A stretch of DNA of 33,966 nucleotides from DASZUC01 sp035547775 (GCA_035547775.1 DASZUC010000030.1:1-33966), one strand, 5' to 3'; positions 1 through 7,460 are shown, counted from the first letter of the stretch. Notes: generated by a model not told the origin, from the sequence alone. Numbers and translations are program-made.

Positions 1-177
1 TTGCTGGTTGAGTGATGAGATCTGTTTTTGAAGTTCATAATTCGCCTGGATCGACTTCACACCACTCCAGCTAATCAGCAAGACGAGGATCACAAAAATC
101 ACCTGGCCCACAAAGCGAATATCGCTCAGTCGCTGGCCAAAATCTTGTAATTTTTGTTGGTAGTGTTTGATTTGCAT
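1..177 (-). CDS. FtsB/DivIC-like septum formation initiator (partial, N-terminal part)
   Basis: The first 59 residues of a protein whose remainder lies outside the window. It begins MQIKHYQQKL, has one hydrophobic segment at about residues 22-38 (VGQVIFVILVLLISW) and continues into a heptad-like stretch rich in Q, L, K and N (ANYELQKQISSLNQQ). A short cytoplasmic N-terminus, one membrane helix and then a periplasmic coiled coil is the layout of FtsB/DivIC (septum formation initiator) proteins, which bridge FtsL/FtsQ in the divisome. The call rests on topology alone because no catalytic motif exists in this family. It lies just downstream of the tRNA on the same strand, 39 bases from the tRNA 3' end, so it may share that transcript. 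A short membrane-anchored coiled-coil protein of another kind is the main alternative. Confidence 0.6.
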   Translation of the reverse strand, partial: MQIKHYQQKLQDFGQRLSDIRFVGQVIFVILVLLISWSGVKSIQANYELQKQISSLNQQ

Positions 178-216
178 GGAACCACTACCATTATATAACA
201 ATCGTCGAATAATAGA

Positions 217-292
217 TGGTGGGGGTGCTTGGACTTGAACCAAGGACCAATCAGTTATGAGCCGACTGCTCTAACCACTGAGCTACACCCCC
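217..292 (-). tRNA. tRNA-Met (anticodon CAT), CCA encoded
   Basis: Reading the minus strand gives a full cloverleaf. The acceptor stem is GGGGGTG pairing with CACCCCC. The D arm contains TAGCTCAGTGGTTAGAGCA. The anticodon stem GTCGG/CTGAT closes the loop CTCATAA with anticodon CAT. The T arm is CTTGG-TTCAAGT-CCAAG. The discriminator base is A and CCA is encoded. The acceptor stem begins with a normal G-C pair, so it is not an initiator tRNA with the unpaired first position. Elongator methionine is the default; a CAT tRNA can also be a lysidine-modified tRNA-Ile2, which cannot be excluded by eye. Confidence 0.93.
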
Positions 293-314
293 GTCCGTAA
301 AAGTATAACAGAGG

Positions 315-1058
315 TTAGTTGGCGTCGCGGCGCAAAAAGAGTACCGAGCTGACAATCAGACCAACCACCACATACGTCAGACTGACAGTGGCGGCGTGGG
401 CAGTTGTAGTGTGATTGCCCAGACCTGTAGGATCGACGGTTGCCTGCAACATAGCAAACGGTAGGTAATTAGCCGTTGAAGCGAAGACATGCGCGATGAT
501 ATTTTCACCGAGGAGCGGGATTAGCAAAAACGTTACAATACTGCCAACTTGGTTTCTGAGCAAGATGCCCAGTATAAACGAGTACATCGCATACCCCCAA
601 CCTACGAACGCGCAACGCCAGATCACCGTCCAGTACTCAAAGTGTTGTGGACTGATGTGACGCCCATGAAAATGCGCGCCCAGTATGGTACAAAGTGGCG
701 AGAAGAATGATACAACCAGCCCCATAACAATCGCAAATACACTGACAGCAAGAAACTTCGCGCCCAACACTTTCAAGCGTCGGTTAGTGGTAGTCAGCGT
801 ATACATAATAGTGTTGTAGCGGTATTCATGGCCGACCAGCAGTATGCCCACGAACGAAAGTATTAGCCCGGCGAACTCGATCGCGTTGTATGATTCAGTC
901 ATCAGTGCCCCTGGAGATTTCAGCGCGCCGCTACTTGCCCGGAATCCGTCACCGTAGCCGGCGAATAGAGCCACGACCAACAACGAGACGATCATGAAAA
1001 TGTAGGTCGAGCGAACAGTAAGAAGCTTACGAAATTCTGATTTAATGGTGGGCAGCAT
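315..1058 (-). CDS. ABC-2 type transporter permease
   Basis: A 247-residue integral membrane protein with about six hydrophobic segments. It starts MLPTIKSEFRKLLTVRSTYIF, the usual opening of ABC-2 permeases in which a short cytoplasmic helix precedes the first membrane span. The stretch EYRYNTIMYTLTTTNRR after the second span is the typical cytoplasmic loop of this family, which contacts the ATPase. The start codon overlaps the stop of the ATPase gene (TAATG), so the two are translationally coupled and form one exporter. The substrate cannot be told from sequence. It could be a peptide, drug or lipid exporter. Confidence 0.85.
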   Translation of the reverse strand: MLPTIKSEFRKLLTVRSTYIFMIVSLLVVALFAGYGDGFRASSGALKSPGALMTESYNAIEFAGLILSFVGILLVGHEYRYNTIMYTLTTTNRRLKVLGAKFLAVSVFAIVMGLVVSFFSPLCTILGAHFHGRHISPQHFEYWTVIWRCAFVGWGYAMYSFILGILLRNQVGSIVTFLLIPLLGENIIAHVFASTANYLPFAMLQATVDPTGLGNHTTTAHAATVSLTYVVVGLIVSSVLFLRRDAN

Positions 1059-1990
1059 TACTTTTTCCTCCCCAGGCGCTTCTTTTGGGTGGTGGTCGTA
1101 CCGACATATTCTTCAGACCCAGCAGTAATTTCCAAAAACGCTTCTTCCAAGGAAGCGCTATGAGTCGATAACTCCAGCACCGGCACGCCGGCCGTAAAGG
1201 CCAGTTTACCGATCTCGTCAGTGTTGCCAGTGTCAATTTTCAGACCAGCATCGAGTGTTTCAAATTTTAAGCCACGCTCTTTCAACAGTGTTTTAAGTTT
1301 GGCCAAGCCCTCGGTACGCACAAACACACCAGAGTGCGTGCTTTGCGCCAGCAAATCTTTCATTGAAGTGTCGGCAATCAATGTACCGCGGCCAATCACC
1401 ACCACATCGTCAGCCATTAACTGCATCTCACTGAGTAGGTGCGAGGACACAAACACACCATTGCCTTCTGCAGCATAATCTTTCAGGAACTGGCGCAGCC
1501 AGGCCACACCTTCAGGGTCCAGGCCGTTGGCCGGCTCATCAAGCATTAAATATTTCGGTTTACCCAAAATGGCCGCAGCAATCCCGAGGCGCTGGCTCAT
1601 GCCAAGACTAAACTTGCCCGGGCCTTTCTTGGCCACATCTTTGAGACCAACCATGTCAAGCACTTCATCGACTCGAGCCATCGGAATATTACCAGCTTCA
1701 GCCAGAATTTTCAGGTGTTGGCGTGAAGTACGAGTTGGGTGAAAAGCCTTGGCTTCCAACAACACGCCCACCATCTTGGAGGGTTCGGCCCAGCCATGGA
1801 GCGGCTTATCGTCAAATGTCGTGTTGCCGCCGCCATTATCCAAACCTAGCATGAGGCGCATCGTCGTCGATTTACCAGCACCATTTGGTCCCAAGAAGCC
1901 GGTAACTCTCCCGGGATGAACTTCAAATGATAAATCGCTGACCGCCTGTTTTTTGCGATACTTTTTACTCAGGTGTTGGGCTTTAATCAT
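1058..1990 (-). CDS. ABC transporter ATP-binding protein
   Basis: A 310-residue ATPase. Walker A is GPNGAGKST at residues 34-42, the signature region reads SLGMSQR, and Walker B with the catalytic glutamate is LMLDEP followed by ANGLDP. The switch histidine is in SSHLL. About 90 residues follow the nucleotide-binding domain, as in CcmA/bacitracin-type exporter ATPases, with a basic tail ending KKRLGRKK. It is first in a two-gene operon with the permease at 315-1058. The start codon follows a consensus TATAAT by only 7 nt (see 1998-2003), so the mRNA may be leaderless, although AGGG just upstream could act as a weak ribosome binding site. Confidence 0.92.
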   Translation of the reverse strand: MIKAQHLSKKYRKKQAVSDLSFEVHPGRVTGFLGPNGAGKSTTMRLMLGLDNGGGNTTFDDKPLHGWAEPSKMVGVLLEAKAFHPTRTSRQHLKILAEAGNIPMARVDEVLDMVGLKDVAKKGPGKFSLGMSQRLGIAAAILGKPKYLMLDEPANGLDPEGVAWLRQFLKDYAAEGNGVFVSSHLLSEMQLMADDVVVIGRGTLIADTSMKDLLAQSTHSGVFVRTEGLAKLKTLLKERGLKFETLDAGLKIDTGNTDEIGKLAFTAGVPVLELSTHSASLEEAFLEITAGSEEYVGTTTTQKKRLGRKK

Positions 1991-1997
1991 TGCCCTA

Positions 1998-2003
1998 ATT
2001 ATA
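1998..2003 (-). promoter_or_regulatory. -10 box TATAAT for the 1058-1990 exporter operon
   Basis: A perfect TATAAT on the minus strand, 7 nt before the ATG at 1990. It overlaps the TAA stop of the upstream dihydrouridine synthase gene (GTA-TAA-T). No good -35 is visible at 16-18 bp. The predicted start of transcription is at or within a base or two of the ATG. Confidence 0.5.
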
Positions 2004-2988
2004 CACTGAGTAGGTCTAATAATTCACCAGTCGAATTGGCATTCATCAGCTGCTCACGTAGCTCTTTCGCTCCGTCAAAATCACTAATGTACACCTTGCA
2101 AAATTTATTGAGCGTTTTGATATTGCGCTCGCCCGCCCGCCAAGTATCTGCAAATAATTGCACCTGGCGTTCGTATAGGGCGATCCGCTCTTCACGACCA
2201 ACTGTTGCCCAGGGGCTTTCGGTGGCAAAAACATACGGATCTTTAAAGATACCGCGGCCAATCATAATGCCATCCAGGCTGTGCTGAGCGGCCAACTCCT
2301 TAGCATGGGCATGATCAACCACATCACCATTACCAACCAGTAATGTATCTGGGGCAAGCTGGTCGCGCAGCCTGCGGACTTGCTCAATCACCTCCCAGTG
2401 CGCTGGCACTTTACTCATTTCTTTGCGCGTTCGACCATGAATAGTTAACATGTTAAGTTTATGACCGAGCAAGAACTCAAACCAGCTCATGTCAATTTCG
2501 TTAAAACCAATGCGCGTTTTAACGCTCAGGGGTAAACGACCGGCCAAACCTTCTCTGGTGGCAGTAATGATTTCCTCTGCCAGGTCGCGATTCTCTAGCT
2601 TAATAAGAGCTGAGCAGGCGCCGTTTTGTACTTCGCTTTTCGCTGGGCAGCCCATATTCAAATCAACACCTACAAAATTGTAACCATCCGGCAAACCAAG
2701 TTCTCGCGCTAAACTACCGTCGGCAATCTGCTCGGCTACTGCCCGAAAGTTCTCCGGTTTAAGTCCCCATAATTGGGCCACCAGTCTCGTTTCGCTAGCT
2801 GCAAACTTAAGTTTTTTTAATAATTTTGACCGCCCCGGACTTTGCAGCCCATCCACATTCACAAACTCTGTAAAAAATAGATCCGGCGCCGCACACTCGG
2901 CCACCACCTGACGAAAGACGGTATCGGTCACGTCATCCATTGGCGCCAGCACCAAAAATGGCTTGGGCAAATCAGCGTACACATTCAT
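1999..2988 (-). CDS. dus: tRNA-dihydrouridine synthase
   Basis: A 329-residue FMN-dependent enzyme that reduces uridine to dihydrouridine in the D loop of tRNAs. The TIM-barrel opens with FLVLAPMDDVTD, which binds FMN. The family motif NMGCPAK with catalytic Cys114 follows, then the conserved SVKTRIG strand, TIHGRTR, and the phosphate-binding GNGDVVD and GIMIGRGIF segments. Length and motif order match bacterial Dus proteins. Which subfamily (DusA, B or C) is not clear. A TACAAT lies 8 nt before the ATG at 2988, with no obvious ribosome binding site. The stop codon is embedded in the -10 box of the next gene. Confidence 0.93.
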   Translation of the reverse strand: MNVYADLPKPFLVLAPMDDVTDTVFRQVVAECAAPDLFFTEFVNVDGLQSPGRSKLLKKLKFAASETRLVAQLWGLKPENFRAVAEQIADGSLARELGLPDGYNFVGVDLNMGCPAKSEVQNGACSALIKLENRDLAEEIITATREGLAGRLPLSVKTRIGFNEIDMSWFEFLLGHKLNMLTIHGRTRKEMSKVPAHWEVIEQVRRLRDQLAPDTLLVGNGDVVDHAHAKELAAQHSLDGIMIGRGIFKDPYVFATESPWATVGREERIALYERQVQLFADTWRAGERNIKTLNKFCKVYISDFDGAKELREQLMNANSTGELLDLLSV

Positions 2989-3004
2989 CGGGATCTATTG
3001 TAGG

Positions 3005-4231
3005 CTACGCCGCGTGTAAACCGTAGCGCTCGCGAATGTCGTTGGCCACTCGCTTGTCGGCACCTTCTGTGTGCGCCAGTATGTTGTCCCAGAAATTAGC
3101 GCGTACCGTTTGACGGGCTATGGTAGCTTGCAGCTCACGGCTGCGATACAACTCGCCGATAGTGGTGGCAGCATAGCGCTGGATTGCTTCATGGGCATCT
3201 TCTGATTGCTGACTGCCGGTATAAATATCTTCAACAGTCTTGTTTTTATCTGGGTCAGCTTGCTGGCCACGATCTTCTTTGGTCGATAAGGGATTAAAGC
3301 CGAGTTTATCTTTACCGTCACGACGGAAGGTTTCGTAGTCACAATCGCGCACCAGTGCAGCCAAGGCTGGGTGATCATCACCCACCGCTTCAGCTAAGCT
3401 CAACTTAGGGTTCAATCCAGCAGTAGCCTGCTCTAAAGCGCGCAACTGCGCGAGCTGGTCCAGAGCATTGCCTAAGTGATCACCCATTTCACGGACTACA
3501 CTTTGACGGGCAATGTTGCCGGCGTGTCGAGCTTTGCTATCTGATAAGCCATCTTGACGAGCATATTTGTAGTTGTGGCGAGCAATTTCGTCCAGCATGT
3601 TGAGTACCCCATGCTCTTCCTCAATGTAGTTCAGGGCTCGGCGAGCCTGCTCTTCTTCTCTGTCGGTGGCCGGGTAAAATTGCAAGCGCTCATCCTGCTC
3701 GAAAATATTGAGCTTTTCCTGCTTAGTTAGCTTGGTTGGCGCAACTGGCTCTGGCTCTTCTGAGAACTCTGCTGCTAGTACTGGCTCAGCTTCATTAGCC
3801 GGTGTAGGAGCTACACGAGTCTGCGGACGTTGGTTGGCGGTGCGCTCAGCTTCCAAATGAGCAGCATGCTCTTCGGCCCGACCAAGATTGGTGTAAGTTA
3901 CAGGGCCAAAGCCAGGCAAATAGTCGCCCGGGGTAATACTTTCATACTTGCCCGTGGCGCCCAGCACCGAGTGCTTACCAACTTGAGCGGCATGTCGACG
4001 CTGAGAAATTTCGGCTTGGCGGGCGGCTTCGCGTTCTTCGGCAGTTGGTTCCGGATCGGCGGTAGCTGGTTCATTAAACACGCCATCGGGAACTTCGGTA
4101 AAGCGGGCGGTGGCTTTATAACTATCGGGGTCGAAGGAGTTATTCCCTTCAAATGAGACATCCAATAAGGCTCCCTGGTCTTCAGAGACCGGGGTTGGAG
4201 TTTTAGGGATAGGAGCATTATTTGGTGGCAT
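3005..4231 (-). CDS. Hypothetical acidic cytoplasmic protein
   Basis: A 408-residue protein that I do not recognise. It has no signal peptide or membrane span. The first 160 residues are low-complexity, rich in P, E and A (for example ATADPEPTAEEREAA and FSEEPEPVAPTK), and probably disordered. From about residue 165 it is charged and predicted helical (KLTKQEKLNIFEQDERLQF, then ALNYIEEEHGVLNMLDEIARH). The segment DKLGFNPLSTKED resembles KKLGFNPKDTLK in the orphan at 22483-23892, which may be chance. It is a single-gene transcript with its own strong promoter 6 nt from the ATG (4238-4266), followed downstream by dus after 16 bp. The consistent start and codon use make it a real gene. Confidence 0.8.
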   Translation of the reverse strand: MPPNNAPIPKTPTPVSEDQGALLDVSFEGNNSFDPDSYKATARFTEVPDGVFNEPATADPEPTAEEREAARQAEISQRRHAAQVGKHSVLGATGKYESITPGDYLPGFGPVTYTNLGRAEEHAAHLEAERTANQRPQTRVAPTPANEAEPVLAAEFSEEPEPVAPTKLTKQEKLNIFEQDERLQFYPATDREEEQARRALNYIEEEHGVLNMLDEIARHNYKYARQDGLSDSKARHAGNIARQSVVREMGDHLGNALDQLAQLRALEQATAGLNPKLSLAEAVGDDHPALAALVRDCDYETFRRDGKDKLGFNPLSTKEDRGQQADPDKNKTVEDIYTGSQQSEDAHEAIQRYAATTIGELYRSRELQATIARQTVRANFWDNILAHTEGADKRVANDIRERYGLHAA

Positions 4232-4237
4232 AGGTGT

Positions 4238-4266
4238 ATTATATCACGCTTATGCAAAATTTACAA
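4238..4266 (-). promoter_or_regulatory. Sigma70-type promoter, leaderless, for the 3005-4231 gene
   Basis: The minus strand carries TTGTAA (4266-4261), a 17-bp spacer, and a perfect TATAAT (4243-4238). The ATG at 4231 begins 6 nt after the -10 box, so transcription should start on or next to the start codon. No Shine-Dalgarno sequence fits between them. This is one of the clearest leaderless promoters in the window. Confidence 0.7.
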
Positions 4267-4287
4267 GAGTGCTTATGCTTATCACAC

Positions 4288-4407
4288 GGACTGCTCGTCT
4301 CGGATGCAGTGCAAGGAAGAAACGAGTAGCGGAACGAGCCGTACTGTTAGGTACGGTGAGTGAGCAACGGAGCTTCTGGCACAGCAATGCGCCGAGACGA
4401 GCAGTCC
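4288..4407. repeat. 120-bp palindromic element with perfect 16-bp ends and a GTAC-centred core hairpin
   Basis: The left end GGACTGCTCGTCTCGG (4288-4303) is the exact reverse complement of the right end CCGAGACGAGCAGTCC (4392-4407). The core CCGTAC-TGTTAG-GTACGG (4339-4356) is also perfect. Outer arms and core share one symmetry axis, between 4347 and 4348. The 41-bp segments between them are only weakly complementary. The right end overlaps the TAG stop of the ABC permease by one base. No coding potential and no clear target-site duplication is visible. It could be a MITE or REP-like element, or a very long terminator/processing hairpin. Confidence 0.8.
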
Positions 4408-5513
4408 TATTCCCAGCGGAAGACGCGGAAAGCAATGGCGTAAATTACCACCATCCAGATGGCCATAATGCCGAGTTGCGGACCAATATCAACTAAACTT
4501 TTGCCTTCGGTAATCAGTTGGCGAGCACCGTCAATTACCGGGCTCATGGGGATGTAGCTGGTAATGCCCTGCAGCCAGTCCGGCATCAGGAAACGTGGGA
4601 AGAAAATGCCAGAGAGGAACATCATAGGAAAGACAATAATGTTGCCAAGCGGCGCGGCTTGGCGCTCGTTTTTCGCCCAGCCACCGATACTCAAACCAAT
4701 TCCCAAGATCATAGTGATGCTGAAAGCCAAGAAAAGAGCAATCTCGAAGTAGTTACCGGTGACATGGAGGCCAAAGACCTTGATAGCCGCCAGGAACATC
4801 ACCGCAATGGCAATCAGACCAGTGATAGCTTGGCTAATCATGGTGGAGAGGAAGTACTGCCACACCCGCAACGGGGTGGTGTGGAAACGGCGCAAAATAC
4901 CCATTTTCTTTAGCTCTGGGAAAACATTCATGGGGCCAAAAATGCCAGCACCCAAGATTGAAAAGCCGAGTAAGCCGGAGAACGTGTAGTCAAAACTAGT
5001 CAGGCTTTTCTTTTTGGTTTCTTGACCAACAACGGTAAACGGCTGCTTAACGGTTACGAATTTCGCATTTAAGGCTCGGAACTGCGCCTGCAAAACTGAA
5101 ATCAGTGCAGTGCCAGCTTGGTCGTTGGTTGGGCTGTAGTACACCATGACCTGACCAGTGGGATGCCCCTGTTGAACTGCCCCGAAATCGGCTGGCAGAA
5201 CAATGGCACCATCAATTTGGCTTTTACTCATTTTGTCGTTAGCTTGCGCTAAATTGGTCACGCTGGTGCTGATATTGAACAGCTTGTTGTGCTTGGCTTG
5301 GCTCACAAACTGCTGGGCAAAAGTGCTGTGCGAATTGTTAATAAGTGCCACGTTGAAGGAGACGCCGCTACTACCGCCTTTACTAATGCCACCGAAGACG
5401 AATAGGAAGATCAGTGGGAAAAGGATACCGAAAAACAATGCCAACTTGTCACGGAAAAAGCGACGCGTGTTGAGACGGGCAAATACCCAGACAGTGAATA
5501 GCTTCTTTTTCAT
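4407..5513 (-). CDS. ABC-2 type transporter permease (drug/lipid exporter family)
   Basis: A 368-residue permease of the ABC2_membrane_3 (YhgE/DrrB-like) type. One N-terminal span (residues about 24-42, LALFFGILFPLIFLFVFGG) is followed by a roughly 140-residue extracytoplasmic domain (SFNVALINNSHS to TKKKSLTSF), and then five C-terminal spans from about residue 178. LGFSILGAGIFGPMNVFPELKKMGILRRFHTTPL contains the conserved cytoplasmic coupling segment of the family. Its ATG overlaps the TGA of the ATPase gene 5510-6268. The final TAG lies on the edge of the 120-bp palindrome at 4288-4407. The substrate is unknown. Confidence 0.88.
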   Translation of the reverse strand: MKKKLFTVWVFARLNTRRFFRDKLALFFGILFPLIFLFVFGGISKGGSSGVSFNVALINNSHSTFAQQFVSQAKHNKLFNISTSVTNLAQANDKMSKSQIDGAIVLPADFGAVQQGHPTGQVMVYYSPTNDQAGTALISVLQAQFRALNAKFVTVKQPFTVVGQETKKKSLTSFDYTFSGLLGFSILGAGIFGPMNVFPELKKMGILRRFHTTPLRVWQYFLSTMISQAITGLIAIAVMFLAAIKVFGLHVTGNYFEIALFLAFSITMILGIGLSIGGWAKNERQAAPLGNIIVFPMMFLSGIFFPRFLMPDWLQGITSYIPMSPVIDGARQLITEGKSLVDIGPQLGIMAIWMVVIYAIAFRVFRWE

Positions 5514-6268
5514 GAGCGCAACTCCTTACCGGTCAAATCCAAGAAAACATCTTCGAGGTTGGCCTGCTCAACATGCTGTTCTTTTTTGAAGCCTCGGCCA
5601 AGCAAGGCTTTAATGAGCTTTTTAGGCGTATCGAGAGCGATGATTTTACCATTGTCCATAACAGCAATGCGGTCACAGAGCACTTCAGCTTCATCCATAT
5701 AGTGCGTTGTGAGGATCACGCTGATGCCGCGATCACGGACGTTTTCGATCATTTCCCAGAGGTTACGGCGAGCTTGTGGATCGAGACCAGTAGTTGGCTC
5801 ATCGAGAAAGAAGACTTTGGGGCTGTGAACCAGCGCCGCCACAATGCTGAAGCGCTGCTTTTGGCCACCCGAGAGGTTTTCGACATAACTGTCGGCTTTA
5901 TCGCCAAGGTGGACTTCATCGAGAAACTTTTGAGCGTCAACTTTTTCGCCGTAAGCGGCAGCAAACATTTGTAATAATTCGGTCAATTTAGACTTGTCTT
6001 GGAAGCCGGGCGTTTGGGGTTGCACGCCAATAATGCCGCGGATTTTGTAGGGATTGCTGGCTACGTCGATACCGTCGATAGTAGCGCTGCCGCCATCAAT
6101 TTCGCGCAGAGTTTCGATCATTTCCAACGTAGTGGTTTTACCGGCGCCGTTAGGACCTAAGATGCCAAAGATTTCACCCTTCTTGACTTCGAACGAAACG
6201 CCATCAACGGCTACGTTATCGCCATAGACTTTGCGTAGATCTTTTACTTTAAGGATTGCGTCGGACAT
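5510..6268 (-). CDS. ABC transporter ATP-binding protein
   Basis: A 252-residue ATPase with Walker A GPNGAGKTT (residues 38-46), signature LSGGQKQR, Walker B FFLDEP followed by TTGLDPQARR, and the switch histidine in TTHYMDEAE. The C-terminus QANLEDVFLDLTGKELR is the usual end of DrrA/CcmA-like exporter ATPases (EDVFL.LTG). It forms one operon with the permease at 4407-5513 through an ATGA overlap. Transcription should start within about two bases of the ATG (promoter 6277-6306), and no ribosome binding site is present. Confidence 0.93.
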   Translation of the reverse strand: MSDAILKVKDLRKVYGDNVAVDGVSFEVKKGEIFGILGPNGAGKTTTLEMIETLREIDGGSATIDGIDVASNPYKIRGIIGVQPQTPGFQDKSKLTELLQMFAAAYGEKVDAQKFLDEVHLGDKADSYVENLSGGQKQRFSIVAALVHSPKVFFLDEPTTGLDPQARRNLWEMIENVRDRGISVILTTHYMDEAEVLCDRIAVMDNGKIIALDTPKKLIKALLGRGFKKEQHVEQANLEDVFLDLTGKELRS

Positions 6269-6276
6269 ACCCGTCC

Positions 6277-6306
6277 ACTATACAGGTGGATCCGCCAGCG
6301 TTTCAA
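6277..6306 (-). promoter_or_regulatory. Promoter of the second ABC exporter operon, near-leaderless
   Basis: The minus strand carries TTGAAA (6306-6301), an 18-bp spacer and TATAGT (6282-6277). The ATG at 6268 lies 8 nt beyond the -10 box. The expected start site is 0-2 nt before the start codon. Confidence 0.6.
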
Positions 6307-6311
6307 GCCCC

Positions 6312-6347
6312 GAGACAAAAGAAAAGACCCGACCGAAGCCGGGTCTT
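6312..6347 (-). terminator. Rho-independent terminator of the small gene 6368-6562
   Basis: On the minus strand AAGACCC pairs with GGGTCTT around a GC-rich loop (6324-6347). The T-rich run TTTCTTTTGTC follows. It lies 20 bp past the stop codon of the small gene and separates it from the promoter of the ABC operon. Confidence 0.8.
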
Positions 6348-6367
6348 GTGAATCACTGTAAAGGTGA

Positions 6368-6562
6368 TTACTTACGCTTGACGGTCAAGAAACCGTTGCG
6401 TGGGTTTTCGTTAACGCTGAAGCCGGCCGGCAGGTCGGTTGCTTCTGGGCGTGAGTCCTTGCTGAAGTAGTAAATAGTCTGCTTTTTGCCGCCGCGCAGG
6501 GTCACTTCCTTTGAGTTAAGGTGGTAGGTGACGCCCTTTGAGTTAGTGTGCTGGTAAGCCAT
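6368..6562 (-). CDS. Small basic conserved-looking protein (64 aa)
   Basis: A 64-residue protein starting MAYQHTNSKGVTYHLNSK and ending NPRNGFLTVKRK, rich in K, T, G and aromatic residues, with no membrane span. I associate this kind of short protein (VTLRGGKKQTIYYFS, then LPAGF.V.EN..NGFL) with Patescibacteria genomes, but its function is unknown to me. Compact beta-rich folding is plausible. The open frame extends upstream to 6664, but the start at 6562 is chosen because AGGGAGAG is well spaced before it and because a promoter (6602-6631) lies inside the longer frame. It has its own promoter and terminator, so it is a single-gene transcript and probably abundant. Confidence 0.85.
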   Translation of the reverse strand: MAYQHTNSKGVTYHLNSKEVTLRGGKKQTIYYFSKDSRPEATDLPAGFSVNENPRNGFLTVKRK

Positions 6563-6601
6563 AAAAGCTCTCCCTCTTCTTACCGTTAGTAATGTACCCC
6601 T

Positions 6602-6631
6602 AACATACTCTGGTGGGTTTTCATTTGTCAA
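6602..6631 (-). promoter_or_regulatory. Sigma70-type promoter of the small gene 6368-6562
   Basis: A perfect TTGACA (6631-6626), an 18-bp spacer and TATGTT (6607-6602) on the minus strand. The predicted leader is about 33 nt and includes the AGGGAGAG ribosome binding site, in contrast to the leaderless genes nearby. Confidence 0.65.
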
Positions 6632-6720
6632 CCCCGTTGTATCGATGACACGATTATGGACCACTGCCAGCTGTATCTAAAATTACGGCGTTCACACTGC
6701 CTGAACATCCCATTTTACGG

Positions 6721-6749
6721 TTGCGTGGACATGGGGGCTGTATTACACT
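6721..6749 (+). promoter_or_regulatory. Promoter of the 6793-7395 gene
   Basis: TTGCGT (6721-6726), a 17-bp spacer and TACACT (6744-6749). The expected leader is about 37 nt and contains AGAGGTG before the ATG. The same TACACT -10 box occurs at 21659-21664. Confidence 0.5.
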
Positions 6750-6792
6750 AGGTCAGTAACCATAAAAAGTTTAATCAAGAGGTGGAAGATCT

Positions 6793-7395
6793 ATGGATTT
6801 TTCTAACAGAAGTGTTCAGTCTGCCGCTCCGGCACCGACGCACACCCCCGCCGCTCCAAGCGCGCACAAAAGATCAAAACACGATGATGACGATGGCAAA
6901 TGGTACAGCACTGCCAAGGTATTTTTTGGTGCCGCTGTGCTCGTCTTGCTGGTCGCTCTCGTAATCTTTATTGGTTTTGGTGGCAACAGCAATGCCGATA
7001 ACGAGAACCAGTACGTATACACCAACAAACTCCAGGCCGTTTTCCTTAACACCGGTCAGGTTTACTTCGGTAACATTAAGTCGTTGAACAGCAATTACTT
7101 TGTGTTGACCAACATTTACTACTTGCAAACCAGCAGCTCTTCAAGCGCCAAGAGCAGTACCAGCGTGCAGTTGGTTAAGCTTGGTTGTGAGTTGCATGCC
7201 CCATATGACCGTATGGTCATTAACCGCGATCAAGTTACTTTCTGGGAGAACCTCCAGTCAGATGGTCAGGTTAGCAAAGCCGTTTCCACTTTTGCCAAGG
7301 ACAACCCGGACGGCCAGAAGTGTAGCGATCAAAGTAGTAGCAGTAGCACCAACAGTGGTAGTACTGTCCAAAACGCTACGAACAAGCAACAGTAA
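6793..7395 (+). CDS. Membrane-anchored extracytoplasmic protein of unknown function
   Basis: A 200-residue protein with a cytoplasmic tail of about 40 residues that is Ala/Pro-rich and then DDDD-containing, one membrane span at about residues 42-62 (KVFFGAAVLVLLVALVIFIGF), and an outside domain of about 100 residues (QYVYTNKLQAVFLNTGQVYFGNI...). The C-terminus is a Ser/Thr/Asn/Gln-rich flexible tail. The QAVFLNTGQVYFG.I..L...Y..L..IYYL pattern recurs in small membrane proteins of Saccharibacteria-like genomes as far as I remember, with no assigned function. The two cysteines of the outside part (in KLGCELH and GQKCSDQ) could pair, and a DsbA-like protein is encoded at 20715. AGAGGTG precedes the ATG, and a strong terminator follows the stop. 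Confidence 0.85.
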   Translation: MDFSNRSVQSAAPAPTHTPAAPSAHKRSKHDDDDGKWYSTAKVFFGAAVLVLLVALVIFIGFGGNSNADNENQYVYTNKLQAVFLNTGQVYFGNIKSLNSNYFVLTNIYYLQTSSSSSAKSSTSVQLVKLGCELHAPYDRMVINRDQVTFWENLQSDGQVSKAVSTFAKDNPDGQKCSDQSSSSSTNSGSTVQNATNKQQ

Positions 7396-7413
7396 GACCT
7401 ACTTACTAGCTCG

Positions 7414-7440
7414 AAAACACCCTCAGCGCGAGGGTGTTTT
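7414..7440. terminator. Bidirectional rho-independent terminator
   Basis: AAAACACCCTC-AGCGC-GAGGGTGTTTT is a perfect 11-bp stem with A and T runs on its two sides, so it can stop transcription from both directions. It lies between the convergent genes 6793-7395 (+) and 7461-8066 (-). Confidence 0.9.
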
Positions 7441-7460
7441 CTTATGTAAACGTTTACGAT

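Noticed and set aside
6563..6664. Upstream extension of the small 64-residue protein to a start at 6664.
   Set aside because: The extension contains a good promoter and lacks a ribosome binding site; AGGGAGAG precedes the ATG at 6562.
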